Positions 9,220 through 17,889 of a stretch of 64,000 bases of DNA are shown here, piece by piece. Every line of letters starts with the position of its first letter. Position 1 is the stretch's first letter. The notes beneath the pieces are model-generated. The model saw only the letters and a list, made by a program, of their open reading frames with translations. It made no database searches and was not told the origin of the DNA. The position numbers and the translations under genes are program-made. The stretch comes from Rhodobacter sp. (lineage in GTDB: Bacteria > Pseudomonadota > Alphaproteobacteria > Rhodobacterales > Rhodobacteraceae), in the NCBI GenBank assembly GCA_013821825.1, contig PNJK01000006.1:34747-98746 (forward strand), given 5' to 3'.

Positions 9220-10959
9220 ATGACCGCCTTCCTGAACGTTGAAACCTCGCTCACCGGCCGCCGCTGGGTCGGCCCCGACCCCGTCCAGGACCGTCTGGCC
9301 GAGGGCATGGCCCAGCAGACCCGTCTCCCCCTCCCGCTCTGCCGGATCCTGACCGCGCGCGGGGTCGCGCCCGAGGACGCCCCGGCCTTCCTCACCCCTG
9401 CCTTGCGCGACCTTCTTCCCGATCCCCTGTCGCTGAAGGACATGGCCCCCGCCGCCACGCGCCTGATCCGGGCCGTCACGGGCCGCGAAAGGATCGCGAT
9501 CTTCGCCGACTATGATGTCGACGGCGGGTCTTCCGCTGCCCTCCTGATCGTCTGGCTGCGGGCGATGGAATGCGAGGCCACTCTCTATATCCCCGACCGG
9601 ATCGACGAAGGCTACGGCCCCAATGTGCCGGCCATGACCGAACTGGCGGCCCGGCATGACCTGATCCTCTGCGTCGACTGCGGCACGCTTTCGCACGATC
9701 CCATCGCGGCGGCGGAGGGGGCGGATGTGGTGATCCTTGACCACCATCTCGCACTTGAAACCCTGCCGCAGGCGCTGGCCGTGGTGAATCCCAACCGGCA
9801 GGACGAGGACGGCGCGCTGGCCCATCTTTGCGCGGCGGGGGTGGTCTTCCTGTTGCTGGTCGAAGCGAACCGCCAGCTGCGCAATGCCGGGCAACAGGGC
9901 CCGGATCTGATGGCCATGCTTGACCTCGTGGCCCTTGCGACCGTCGCCGATGTGGCCCCTTTGGTGGGGGTCAACCGGGCCTTCGTGCGGCAAGGCCTGA
10001 AGGTCATGGCCCGACGCGAACGGCCGGGCCTGCGCGCTCTGGCCGATGTTGCCAGGATGGACAAGGCCCCGACATCCTATGCCTTGGGGTTCCTCCTTGG
10101 CCCGAGGGTCAATGCCGGCGGGAGAATCGGGCAAGCCGACCTTGGCGCGCGGCTTCTGGCCACAGACAATGATGCCGAGGCTTCGGCCATGGCGGCGCGA
10201 CTGGACCAGCTGAACACCGACCGGCGCGAGATCACTGAACGGGTGCGTGAAGAGGCGATGGCCCAGGCTGACGCGCGCGGACTGGATGGCCCCCTGGTCT
10301 GGGCGGCGGCAGACGGCTGGCATCCCGGCGTGGTCGGCATTGTTGCCGCCCGACTGAAAGAGGCGGCGCACCGGCCTTCGGTTGTCATCGGCTTCCAAGG
10401 TGACGAGGGCAAGGGTTCAGCCAGATCCATTCCCGGCGTCGACCTTGGCGCGGCCATCCAGCGGCTTGCAGCTGAAGGCATGATCGTCAAGGGCGGCGGT
10501 CACAAGATGGCGGCCGGCCTGACCCTGACCCGCGCGCAGCTTGAACCGGCGATGGCGCGGCTGGCCGACCTTCTGGCCCGGCAGGGTGCCGGCGATGGCG
10601 GGCCGCGCGATCTGCGGATCGACAGCTTGCTGACCACCACTGCGGCCACGGTCGCCCTGATCGAGCAGATCGAGGATGCGGGCCCCTTCGGCGCCTCCGC
10701 CCCCGCCCCCCGCTTCGCCTTCGCAAATGTCGCTGTAAGCCCCCGCCGAATGGGTGAGAGCCACCTGAAGCTGACGGTATCCGACGGGTCGGGCCCTGCG
10801 CTTGACGCCATCGCTTTCGGGGCTTTTGACGGCCCGCTTGGCCCGGCACTTGAGAACCCCGGCCACAGGCGCTTCCATCTGGCCGGGAGGCTGGAGCTGA
10901 ACCACTGGAACGGCCGGACCCGGGTGCAGCTTCGCCTTGAAGACGCAGCCCTTGCCTGA
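9220..10959 (+). CDS. recJ: Single-stranded-DNA-specific exonuclease RecJ
   Basis: RecJ degrades single-stranded DNA 5' to 3' in recombination and mismatch repair. The 579-residue protein shows the DHH-family motifs in order: DYDVDGGSS (residues 97-105, metal-binding aspartates), LCVDCGT, VILDHHL (the DHH motif) and the DHHA1 motif GGGHKMAAGL, then the C-terminal oligonucleotide-binding part. The N-terminal phrase TSLTGRRWVGP is typical of alphaproteobacterial RecJ and fixes the start near 9220. The ATG lies directly after GAGG, which is too close for a normal ribosome-binding site; TTG at 9202 is an alternative. Two tRNA-Glu genes follow. Confidence 0.93.
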   Translation: MTAFLNVETSLTGRRWVGPDPVQDRLAEGMAQQTRLPLPLCRILTARGVAPEDAPAFLTPALRDLLPDPLSLKDMAPAATRLIRAVTGRERIAIFADYDVDGGSSAALLIVWLRAMECEATLYIPDRIDEGYGPNVPAMTELAARHDLILCVDCGTLSHDPIAAAEGADVVILDHHLALETLPQALAVVNPNRQDEDGALAHLCAAGVVFLLLVEANRQLRNAGQQGPDLMAMLDLVALATVADVAPLVGVNRAFVRQGLKVMARRERPGLRALADVARMDKAPTSYALGFLLGPRVNAGGRIGQADLGARLLATDNDAEASAMAARLDQLNTDRREITERVREEAMAQADARGLDGPLVWAAADGWHPGVVGIVAARLKEAAHRPSVVIGFQGDEGKGSARSIPGVDLGAAIQRLAAEGMIVKGGGHKMAAGLTLTRAQLEPAMARLADLLARQGAGDGGPRDLRIDSLLTTTAATVALIEQIEDAGPFGASAPAPRFAFANVAVSPRRMGESHLKLTVSDGSGPALDAIAFGAFDGPLGPALENPGHRRFHLAGRLELNHWNGRTRVQLRLEDAALA

Positions 10960-10983
10960 CGCGGCTGCCGCGCAAGAATCTGC

Positions 10984-11012
10984 TTGCACAACATCTGCAC
11001 CCGTTCTAGACA
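10984..11012 (+). promoter_or_regulatory. Predicted sigma-70-type promoter of first tRNA-Glu gene
   Basis: TTGCAC (10984-10989), a 17 bp spacer, then TAGACA (11007-11012). It lies after the recJ stop and 18 bp before the tRNA. The second tRNA-Glu copy has a matching TTGCAC-17-TAGGAA element in unrelated surrounding sequence, which supports both. Confidence 0.55.
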
Positions 11013-11030
11013 CCGCCCCACCGAAAGCGC

Positions 11031-11105
11031 GGCCCGTTCGTCTATCGGTTAGGACACCAGGTTTTCAACCTGGGAAGAGGGGTTCGACTCCCCTACGGGC
11101 TGCCA
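11031..11105 (+). tRNA. tRNA-Glu (anticodon TTC), first copy
   Basis: A 75-nt cloverleaf with CCA encoded. The acceptor stem is GGCCCGT/ACGGGCT (first pair G-T), the D stem GTCT/GGAC, and the anticodon stem CCAGG/CCTGG around loop TTTTCAA, giving anticodon TTC. The T arm is AGGGG-TTCGACT-CCCCT. It is identical to the copy at 12056-12130. Confidence 0.97.
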
Positions 11106-11208
11106 CTTTTTCCACATAACGTGACTTGACACCACATCGCACCGCGGTGTGTCTGATACCGTTGCGCCGGCCATTCTGGCGTCGGAAGCAATTTGATAGG
11201 TAGGTCCC

Positions 11209-12009
11209 GTGACCCTGTTTTTTCGCGTTGCCGCCCCGGTCGTTTTGGCTTTTCTGCCCCTTTCAGCACATGCCGCAAGCTGCAGCGATACTGGCGGCAA
11301 GTATGAAGCCTGGAAGTCCGAGATGGCGGTCGAAGCAAAGGCCATGGGCGTCGGCAAGCGCGGGATCGAGGCCTTGATGGCCACCAGCTATTCCAAGGCG
11401 ACCATCGGCGCCGACCGCAACCAGAAAAGCTTCAAGTACAGCCTTGAGAAATTCCTGCAGGTCCGCGGTGCCGACACGATCGTCTTGCAAGGCCGGTCGC
11501 GCAAGGCGAAGAACGCCGAGTTCTACGCCGCGCTCGAGGCGCGCTTTGGCGTCCCCGCCGGCGTCCTGATCGCGATCCACGGGATGGAGACTGCCTTTGG
11601 CGGCTTCATGGGCGATACCAATGTCGTGTCCGCCATCGCGACGCTGACCTATGACTGCCGCCGGTCCGACTTCTTCAAGCCCCACCTGATCGGCGCGCTG
11701 AAGCTGGTGGACCAGGGCTCGATCAGCATGGGCACCTTGGGCGCGAAACATGGCGAGCTTGGGCATACCCAGTTCCTGCCCGGCAACGCCTTCACATATG
11801 GCGTCGATGGCAATGGCGACGGGGTGGTGGATTTCTACAACATGACCGATGCCCTTGCCTCGACTGCAAATTTCCTGCGGCAGAAGGGCTGGAAGCCCGG
11901 CAAGGGCTATCAGGAAGGCGAACCGAACTTTGCCGTGATCAAGGAATGGAACGCGGCGAAGGTCTATCAGCAGTCCATCGCGATCATGGGCGCAAAGATC
12001 GACCGCTGA
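11209..12009 (+). CDS. Lytic murein transglycosylase, MltB-like (SLT_2 domain)
   Basis: The enzyme cleaves the MurNAc-GlcNAc bond of peptidoglycan in the periplasm, leaving 1,6-anhydro ends. The 266-residue protein has a signal peptide (MTLFFRVAAPVVLAFLPLSAHA, cleaved near residue 22) and one transglycosylase domain. The catalytic glutamate is E127 in IAIHGMETAFGG. The later GHTQFLPGNAFTYGVDGNGDG motif is typical of MltB-type enzymes. It has a GTG start and no C-terminal peptidoglycan-binding domain. Cysteines in the mature N-terminus and at YDCRR could form a disulfide. It sits between two identical tRNA-Glu genes on the same strand. Confidence 0.88.
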   Translation: MTLFFRVAAPVVLAFLPLSAHAASCSDTGGKYEAWKSEMAVEAKAMGVGKRGIEALMATSYSKATIGADRNQKSFKYSLEKFLQVRGADTIVLQGRSRKAKNAEFYAALEARFGVPAGVLIAIHGMETAFGGFMGDTNVVSAIATLTYDCRRSDFFKPHLIGALKLVDQGSISMGTLGAKHGELGHTQFLPGNAFTYGVDGNGDGVVDFYNMTDALASTANFLRQKGWKPGKGYQEGEPNFAVIKEWNAAKVYQQSIAIMGAKIDR

Positions 12010-12016
12010 TTGCCCC

Positions 12017-12045
12017 TTGCACCGGACCGCGCCTCCCCTTAGGAA
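12017..12045 (+). promoter_or_regulatory. Predicted sigma-70-type promoter of second tRNA-Glu gene
   Basis: TTGCAC (12017-12022), 17 bp spacer, TAGGAA (12040-12045), 10 bp before the tRNA. It has the same -35 hexamer and spacing as the promoter of the first copy, though the rest of the upstream sequence differs. Confidence 0.5.
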
Positions 12046-12055
12046 GCGCCGCAGT

Positions 12056-12130
12056 GGCCCGTTCGTCTATCGGTTAGGACACCAGGTTTTCAACCTGGGA
12101 AGAGGGGTTCGACTCCCCTACGGGCTGCCA
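12056..12130 (+). tRNA. tRNA-Glu (anticodon TTC), second copy
   Basis: Base-for-base identical to the tRNA at 11031-11105, with the same cloverleaf and TTC anticodon; the identity extends 4 nt past the CCA. It lies 46 nt after the transglycosylase stop and about 100 nt before the ABC substrate-binding gene. Confidence 0.97.
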
Positions 12131-12232
12131 CTTTCCCGGCTCTGTTACACTGCGTCAACGGGCATGTGACTGGCATTCATCGCCGGGATCGGCTTGATGG
12201 GCGAGACTCCTTTGCCAGCCGGGATCCTGATC

Positions 12233-13447
12233 ATGCTTCGCAGCCTTGCCGCCTTTCTCCTGATGTCCACCGCCGCTTTCGCCGATACCGCCGATGGCGA
12301 GGCGCTGAAAGCCATGAGCTGGGATCAGATCCTGGAAGAGGCGCGGGGCGACACCGTCAACTGGTTCATGTGGGGCGGCGCGGACAACATCAACCAGTAT
12401 GTCTCGGACTATATCGGCGGGATCCTGAAGGCCGAATACGACATCACCCTGAACCGGGTGAGCATCGCCGATACGGTCGATGTAGTGAACATCGTCCTGA
12501 CCGAAAAAGAGGCCGGCGTGACCGATGCCGGAACCGTGGACCTGATCTGGATCAACGGCGAAAACTTCCGGTCGATGAAGCAGGCCGACCTGGTGTTCTG
12601 CGGCTATACCGATGCCTTGCCGAACAATGCGCTGGTGAACTGGGGCAATCCAGCGATCGCCAATGACTTTGGCGTGCCGGTCGACGGCTGCGAGGTGCCG
12701 TGGAACACAGCTCAGTTCGCCTTTGCGTATGACAGCGCCTTGGTGGCCGAGCCGCCCCGGTCGATGGCTGATCTGCTTGACTGGATCAAGACCAACCCCG
12801 GCCGCTTCACCTATCCCGCGCCGCCGGATTTCACCGGATCGGCCTTCGTGCGGCATGTGTTTCTGTATGCGGCTGGGGGGGCGGATGCCCTGCTTGGGCT
12901 CTTCGACCAGGCGAAGTTCGACGTGGCGGCGGCCAAGACCTGGGCGATCCTGAACGAGATCGAGCCGTTCCTCTGGCGCGAGGGTCAGACCTATCCGAAC
13001 ACCGTCGTCCAGATGAACGAGCTCTTCGCGAATGGCGAAGTGGCGTTCACCTTCAACTACGACCCCGCGCAGTTCGGCCTTGCCGTGCAGGCCGGGACCT
13101 ATCCGGACACCACGCGGTCCTTCGGACTGAACGATGGCACCATCGGCAACACCAACTACACGCTGATCCCGTTCAACTCGCCCAACAAGGCGGCGGCGAT
13201 GGTGGTGCAGAACCTGCTGCTGTCGGGCGAGGCGCAGCTGGAAAAGGCCAAGCCCGAGGTCTGGGGTGCCGCCCCGGCGATAGAGATCTCGCGCACCTCG
13301 GATACGGTGCAGGCGGGCTTTGCCGCCATCGAAGGCCACCCCTCGGTGGTCCCCGCCGAAGAACTGGCCAAGGCAGCGCTGCCGGAACTGCAGGCCGACT
13401 GGCTGACCGCAATCGAGGCCGGGTGGAGGGCAAGCGTCGGGAACTGA
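12233..13447 (+). CDS. ABC transporter substrate-binding protein, YnjB-like
   Basis: A 404-residue periplasmic protein with a signal peptide (MLRSLAAFLLMSTAAFA, cleaved near residue 17). The body resembles the YnjB group of extracellular solute-binding proteins: VNWFMWGGADNINQYVSDYI near the N-terminus, a central DLIWINGENF, and FTFNYDPAQFG. The substrate of this group is not firmly known. The start at 12233 gives the signal peptide directly; the frame is open to 12194. It is followed by two permease genes and one ATPase gene in one operon, all needed for a type I importer. No riboswitch is recognisable in the short leader after the tRNA. Confidence 0.85.
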   Translation: MLRSLAAFLLMSTAAFADTADGEALKAMSWDQILEEARGDTVNWFMWGGADNINQYVSDYIGGILKAEYDITLNRVSIADTVDVVNIVLTEKEAGVTDAGTVDLIWINGENFRSMKQADLVFCGYTDALPNNALVNWGNPAIANDFGVPVDGCEVPWNTAQFAFAYDSALVAEPPRSMADLLDWIKTNPGRFTYPAPPDFTGSAFVRHVFLYAAGGADALLGLFDQAKFDVAAAKTWAILNEIEPFLWREGQTYPNTVVQMNELFANGEVAFTFNYDPAQFGLAVQAGTYPDTTRSFGLNDGTIGNTNYTLIPFNSPNKAAAMVVQNLLLSGEAQLEKAKPEVWGAAPAIEISRTSDTVQAGFAAIEGHPSVVPAEELAKAALPELQADWLTAIEAGWRASVGN

Positions 13448-13535
13448 TTCCGGCGCGCCCCCGGTCCGGTCGATCCCTGCTTGCCCCGCCCCCTCGTTTT
13501 CGCGCAGGCTGAAGCCTGAACCCAAGGGAAAATAC

Positions 13536-14405
13536 GTGACCGAGCGGACCCGGATCATCCTCATGCTTGCGCCGGCGTTCTTGCTGTTAGGAGGCGTGTT
13601 CTTCAGCGCGCTGGGCCTGACGCTCTTGCGGTCGTTTCGCTATATGCCGGTGATCGGGCTGACCGAACCCGACCTTGCTGCTTATGCCACGATCCTCGCC
13701 TCTCCCGGTTTTCTGGGGTCACTGGGGCTTTCGTTATGGATTGCCGCTGTCTCGACGCTGACCTCGGCGGGGCTTGCTCTCGCGGCGGCGCTGTTGTTGC
13801 GGCAGACCTTTCCAGGGCGGCGGCTGATCGGGTTTCTGTTCCAGCTGAACCTGACTGTGCCGCATGTGGTGGGAGCCATCGGCATCCTTTACCTCTTTTC
13901 GCAGTCCGGTGCCTTTGCCCGACTGGCCTATGCCGGCGGGCTGATCGGCGGACCGGCAGAGTTTCCCGCGCTCGTCCATGATCCTTTCGCCGTCGGCATC
14001 ATCCTGCAATATGTCTGGAAAGAGGTGCCCTTCATCGGCCTGATCCTCCTCGCCAACATGCAGGCCATCGGCGAGGATCACGAGGCCACTGCCCGCAGCC
14101 TTGGCGCGACCCGCTGGCAGGCCTTCACCCATGTCCTCTTGCCAATGCTGATGCCCGGCCTGATTGCCGCCTCTGCCCTGGTCTTCGCCTTTGCCTTCGG
14201 CGCCTACGAGATCCCGCTTCTGCTTGGCGCCAATGCGCCCGAGGCGCTGCCGGTGCTGGCCTATCGCAGCTATACCGATGTCGACCTTGCCGCCCGGCCC
14301 GAGGCGATGGCCATGGCGATGATCATCGCGTTGATCGGGGGGGCGATGGTGCTGGTTTATGCCCGCTTCGCACGACCAATGGGCCGGGGCCGCCATGCGG
14401 GGTAA
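13536..14405 (+). CDS. ABC transporter permease, YnjC-like first subunit
   Basis: A 289-residue inner-membrane protein with about six hydrophobic segments. The cytoplasmic coupling loop (EDHEATARSLGATRWQAFTHV) has the EAA-type sequence that contacts the ATPase. GTG start after AAGGGAA. It overlaps the next permease gene by 11 nt. In E. coli the comparable YnjC is one fused permease, while here the two halves are separate genes. It is expected to form the channel with the protein encoded at 14395. Confidence 0.85.
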   Translation: MTERTRIILMLAPAFLLLGGVFFSALGLTLLRSFRYMPVIGLTEPDLAAYATILASPGFLGSLGLSLWIAAVSTLTSAGLALAAALLLRQTFPGRRLIGFLFQLNLTVPHVVGAIGILYLFSQSGAFARLAYAGGLIGGPAEFPALVHDPFAVGIILQYVWKEVPFIGLILLANMQAIGEDHEATARSLGATRWQAFTHVLLPMLMPGLIAASALVFAFAFGAYEIPLLLGANAPEALPVLAYRSYTDVDLAARPEAMAMAMIIALIGGAMVLVYARFARPMGRGRHAG

Positions 14406-15201
14406 CGCACTTCGCCTTTTCGCCGGGTTGGCGCTGGCGCTGTGGCTGGTGCTGCCGCTGGTGCCCCTGGCCATCTGGTCGGTCGCACATGGCTGGCGCT
14501 TTCCGGATCTGCTGCCGCAGCAATGGTCGGGGAACGCCTGGGCCTATGCGTTTTCGCCCGGCTCGGGCGTGCTGGAAAGCCTTGGGCTGACCGTGTTCAT
14601 CGCCACCGCGACCACGGTGCTGGCAGCACTGGTGGGGGTGCCTGCCGGGCGCGCGCTTGGCCTGCATGAGTTTCGCGGCAAGGGCATCGTCACGCTGATC
14701 CTGATTGCCCCCGCCATCGTGCCGGGGATCGCGGTGGCGCTTGGGCTGCACGGGGTCTTCCTGCGCCTTGGCCTGACCGGCACGGTCGGCGGCGTGATTC
14801 TGGCGCATCTGATCCCGGTCATCCCCTACATGACCCTGATCATGGCCTCGGTCTTCTCCAGCTTCGACACCGACGTCGAGGCACAGGCCCGAAGCCTTGG
14901 CGCACGGCCAGTGCAGGTGTTCATCCATGTCACCCTCCCCGCGATCCTGCCCGGCCTGATGACCGGGGCGCTGTTCGCGTTCCTGGTGTCCTGGTCGCAA
15001 TACCTGCTGACGCTGTCGATCGGCGGCGGGCGGGTGCAGACGCTGCCCCTGACGCTGTTCACCTTTGCGACCTCCGGCCGCAACGACGTGACCGGGGCCA
15101 TTGCGATCCTTTACATCCTGCCCGGCGTCCTGATCCTGCTGTTTACCGCACGGCACCTGACCGGGCGCAACCAAAGCCTTGCGGCAAGGGTCGGCGCATG
15201 A
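14395..15201 (+). CDS. ABC transporter permease, YnjC-like second subunit
   Basis: A 268-residue inner-membrane protein with roughly six membrane segments. The EAA-type loop is VEAQARSLGARPVQVFIHVTLPAILPG. The start at ATG 14395 lies inside the end of the preceding permease gene, and its own stop overlaps the start of the ATPase gene (ATGA at 15198). It is the partner of the upstream permease in the YnjBCD-like importer. Confidence 0.85.
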   Translation: MRGNALRLFAGLALALWLVLPLVPLAIWSVAHGWRFPDLLPQQWSGNAWAYAFSPGSGVLESLGLTVFIATATTVLAALVGVPAGRALGLHEFRGKGIVTLILIAPAIVPGIAVALGLHGVFLRLGLTGTVGGVILAHLIPVIPYMTLIMASVFSSFDTDVEAQARSLGARPVQVFIHVTLPAILPGLMTGALFAFLVSWSQYLLTLSIGGGRVQTLPLTLFTFATSGRNDVTGAIAILYILPGVLILLFTARHLTGRNQSLAARVGA

Positions 15202-16235
15202 CCGCGCTTGATCTGGCTGACCTCACCAAGTCCTACCCCGACGGGGGGGCGCCGACGGTCCGGGGCTTAAGCCTGAGTGTGGAAAGCGGCAGCCTGACAG
15301 CGCTCCTTGGCCCCTCCGGGTCCGGCAAGACCACGGTGTTGAAACTGATCGCCGGACTACTGACGCCGGATACGGGGGATATCAGGCTGGGCGGCCGGTC
15401 GATCCGCGACCTGCCCCCGGAAGGTCGGCGTGTGGTGATGGTATTCCAGAACCCGCTGCTATTCCCGCATATGACGGTGGCAGAGAACGTGGGCTTCGGC
15501 CTGCGGATGCGGGATGTCGCCCCGAATGAGGTTGCCGCCCGCAGCGCAGCCATGCTGGAAAAGGTGCGCCTTGTCGGGCTTGGGAACCGCCGCCCGGTGG
15601 AACTGTCCGGCGGCCAGCAGCAGCGCGCCGCCCTGGCCCGTGCGCTGGTGCTGGAGCCGGAGGTGCTGCTGCTGGACGAACCACTGTCCAGCCTGGACGC
15701 GTCCCTGCGCGACGAAATGCGCGCCTTGATCCTGGATCTGCAGCGTGAAACCAGGGTGACGACGCTGGTCGTGACCCATGACCAGACCGAGGCCGTCATT
15801 CTGGCCGACCGCATCGCCCTGATGCTGGACGGGCGGCTTGTCCAACATGCGACGCCGGAAGTGATCTACGGTCGTCCGGTCACGCTGGCCGTGGCAAGGT
15901 TCTTCGGCGGGGTGAACTTCCTGCCCGGTCGCGCGGCGGGGGGCATCTTTCACACGTCGATTGGGCCACTGGTACTGCCGACCGGGGTCACAGACGGGCC
16001 GGGAACGCTGACGATCCGGCCCGAAGCGGTCCGGCTTGGTCCGGGACGGGAGGCGCGCCCGGCAAGGCTTGTCAGTTGTACATTCCTTGGCACCCAGACC
16101 CGGATCGAGCTTGATCTGGCGGGAACGCGCCTGCAGGCGTTGACTACTCCCGAAGCGCTGCGCGGGCTGGCCCCGGGGCAAGAGGTCGGCGTGACCCTGC
16201 CCACCGCAGCGCTTTGGGTGCTGCCAGAGGTGTGA
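15198..16235 (+). CDS. ABC transporter ATP-binding protein, YnjD-like
   Basis: A 345-residue ATPase that powers the importer encoded just upstream. It has Walker A GPSGSGKTT (about residues 38-46), Q-loop VFQNPLLFPH, signature LSGGQQQRAALARAL, Walker B VLLLDEPLSSLD, and the H-loop in VVTHDQTEA. A C-terminal extension (about residues 240-345) is a TOBE-like regulatory domain (LTIRPEAVRLG), as in carbohydrate and spermidine/iron-type importers. The stop is followed by a convergent gene. Confidence 0.9.
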   Translation: MTALDLADLTKSYPDGGAPTVRGLSLSVESGSLTALLGPSGSGKTTVLKLIAGLLTPDTGDIRLGGRSIRDLPPEGRRVVMVFQNPLLFPHMTVAENVGFGLRMRDVAPNEVAARSAAMLEKVRLVGLGNRRPVELSGGQQQRAALARALVLEPEVLLLDEPLSSLDASLRDEMRALILDLQRETRVTTLVVTHDQTEAVILADRIALMLDGRLVQHATPEVIYGRPVTLAVARFFGGVNFLPGRAAGGIFHTSIGPLVLPTGVTDGPGTLTIRPEAVRLGPGREARPARLVSCTFLGTQTRIELDLAGTRLQALTTPEALRGLAPGQEVGVTLPTAALWVLPEV

Positions 16236-16242
16236 GCCCGCC

Positions 16243-17244
16243 TCAGCTGCCGTCGGTCACCAGCAGCACCGCCTGACTGCGCCCGGCATGCTTGGCGGCA
16301 TAAAGCGCACGGTCGGCAGCGGCCATAAGCTGCGGCGCGTCCGGGGAAAGCCTGTCGACCGATCGTACGATCCCGATGCTGGCCGAAACCCGGCAGAGGT
16401 TGCCTGCAAATTCAAGCGGCTCGGACACCTGGGCGATGATCCGACCCGCGACGGCCTGAAGTGTCTGGGGGTCGATGGTATTCGGCAGGACGATCACGAA
16501 TTCATCGCCCCCGATGCGGGCGACGCAATCCTCGGCGCGGACCTGTTCACGCAGGATACGACCGACGCTTTCCAGCACGAAATCGCCCGCAGCATGGCCC
16601 AGCGTGTCATTGACAGCCTTGAAGAAATCGAGGTCCATCTGCAGCAGTCCGAAGGGCACCCGCGCGCTGCACATCCGTTCCAGAAACAGGTCGGCGGCGC
16701 GTCGATTTCGCAGACCGGTCAGCGGATCGGTCATCGCCTCTTCCTCGGCCGCCATCCGCGCGCCTTCCAGCCGCAGGTTCAACCCGCGCAATTCGCGCGT
16801 GACCGAGGCGTTGGCTTCGGCCAGATAAAGCAGTTCCATCGCAAGGTCCGTGGCCGCGAAATCGGCGTCGGTCAGCCCGAAGTCACGCACGGCACTGACC
16901 AGGTCGATGCCGAAGGTCAGGTTCAGAAGTACGCCCTCCTCGCCCGGCAGGCGCATGCCAAGACCGCGCAGGCCAATCCGGGGGCGATGGCATGGGGCAA
17001 GCCGAAACCGCTGGCCCGCCCGGTCCAACACCTCGGCGACCGTGACCGCACCGCCGGGAGAGCGGACCTCGAACAGGTCATGGAAACGGGCGCCGATCAC
17101 CTCCTGGCCTTCCAGCACCCGAAGCAGAGTGGGGCCGGCACTGACGACATGACCCGCAGCATCCAGCAGCAGATACATCGGCATGAATTGCGACAAGCCC
17201 GCTATCCCGATGCCGATGTCATGCCCAAGAGGCGCGGCGTTCAT
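16243..17244 (-). CDS. Diguanylate cyclase (GGDEF) with N-terminal HNOBA-like sensor region
   Basis: Makes cyclic di-GMP from two GTP. The 333-residue protein has an N-terminal PAS-like region (about 15-115) resembling the H-NOX-associated HNOBA domain, a helical linker (about 125-170) and a GGDEF domain (about 170-330). The active-site motif is intact as GGDEF at residues 245-249. The product-inhibition I-site is present as R236-A-E-D239, with the usual five-residue gap. The gene starts 3 nt after the stop of the H-NOX-family gene, so the two are co-transcribed and the H-NOX protein probably controls this cyclase. Confidence 0.88.
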   Translation of the reverse strand: MNAAPLGHDIGIGIAGLSQFMPMYLLLDAAGHVVSAGPTLLRVLEGQEVIGARFHDLFEVRSPGGAVTVAEVLDRAGQRFRLAPCHRPRIGLRGLGMRLPGEEGVLLNLTFGIDLVSAVRDFGLTDADFAATDLAMELLYLAEANASVTRELRGLNLRLEGARMAAEEEAMTDPLTGLRNRRAADLFLERMCSARVPFGLLQMDLDFFKAVNDTLGHAAGDFVLESVGRILREQVRAEDCVARIGGDEFVIVLPNTIDPQTLQAVAGRIIAQVSEPLEFAGNLCRVSASIGIVRSVDRLSPDAPQLMAAADRALYAAKHAGRSQAVLLVTDGS

Positions 17245-17247
17245 CGC

Positions 17248-17823
17248 CTATTTCTCTGGCAGGGCAAGGTCGAAGCGACGACCGGACCCGTGAAAGCTGT
17301 CCAGAATGCGGACCGAAATGCAGTCCCCGGCATCGGGGTCGATCAGGCAGAGGGTGCCATAGTCGTCGGCCATCGCGGTCAGCATGCCCACAAGCACCCG
17401 CAGCATACCCTTGAGCCGAGATTGGCATTGCACCTCGAACTGGTCGGGGCCGATTTCGCGCAAGGTGACCATGGGGAGCACAAGGTCAGGCATGGCAAGA
17501 CGGGCGCGACCGGGCATCTCTTCCAGCGAATGCAGGAAATCGGCAAAGCTGCTGCCGCCGAACCGCAACAACCTGCGTACGCCTTCATGACGAGGATTCG
17601 TGACCAGATAGGTCCCCATGTCCTCCCATACGGTTTCGACGGGCCGCCCCAGTACGTCTGCCGCATGGCTTGCAACACGGTCCGCCATGCCCGGATCATA
17701 GCGCAACATCGGTTCGAATGTCTCGACCGAGAGCGCGGCATGACAACAGATTGCCTGCCAGATCTGCGGCCCGAAGGTATCGCGCACATATCCTTGCAAA
17801 GACCGCAGCATAAGCGCGTCCAT
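17248..17823 (-). CDS. H-NOX (haem NO-binding) family protein lacking the usual haem-ligand histidine
   Basis: A 191-residue protein with the H-NOX fold signature at both ends: ALMLRSLQGYVRDTFGPQIW at the start, and FADFLHSLEEMPGRARL followed by MPDLVLP in the middle. In canonical H-NOX the proximal haem ligand lies in a FLxxLDxxHxxL motif. Here the aligned residue is P104 (SLEEMPGRARL). The distal YxSxRxG motif aligns to CQSRLKG, so tyrosine and arginine are also changed. H98 is nearby but out of register. The family match is clear, while ordinary haem/NO binding is doubtful. It is followed after 3 nt by a diguanylate cyclase gene. ATG 17823 is chosen by family N-terminus; ATG 17835 is possible. 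Confidence 0.8.
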   Translation of the reverse strand: MDALMLRSLQGYVRDTFGPQIWQAICCHAALSVETFEPMLRYDPGMADRVASHAADVLGRPVETVWEDMGTYLVTNPRHEGVRRLLRFGGSSFADFLHSLEEMPGRARLAMPDLVLPMVTLREIGPDQFEVQCQSRLKGMLRVLVGMLTAMADDYGTLCLIDPDAGDCISVRILDSFHGSGRRFDLALPEK

Positions 17824-17889
17824 GTCAGACCCCATGGTGGTTTCCGAACAAAGCCTAACCGGCATGGGTTAACAAACCCCAAGGGGCTA

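Noticed and set aside
11031..12134. tRNA-Glu repeats as attachment sites of an integrated element
   Set aside because: The segment between holds only a normal chromosomal transglycosylase gene with no integrase, and each tRNA has its own promoter, which points to plain gene duplication.
12131..12232. A thiamine pyrophosphate riboswitch before the YnjB-like gene
   Set aside because: The conserved CTGAGA-type and ACCTGA-type elements are missing and the leader is only about 100 nt.
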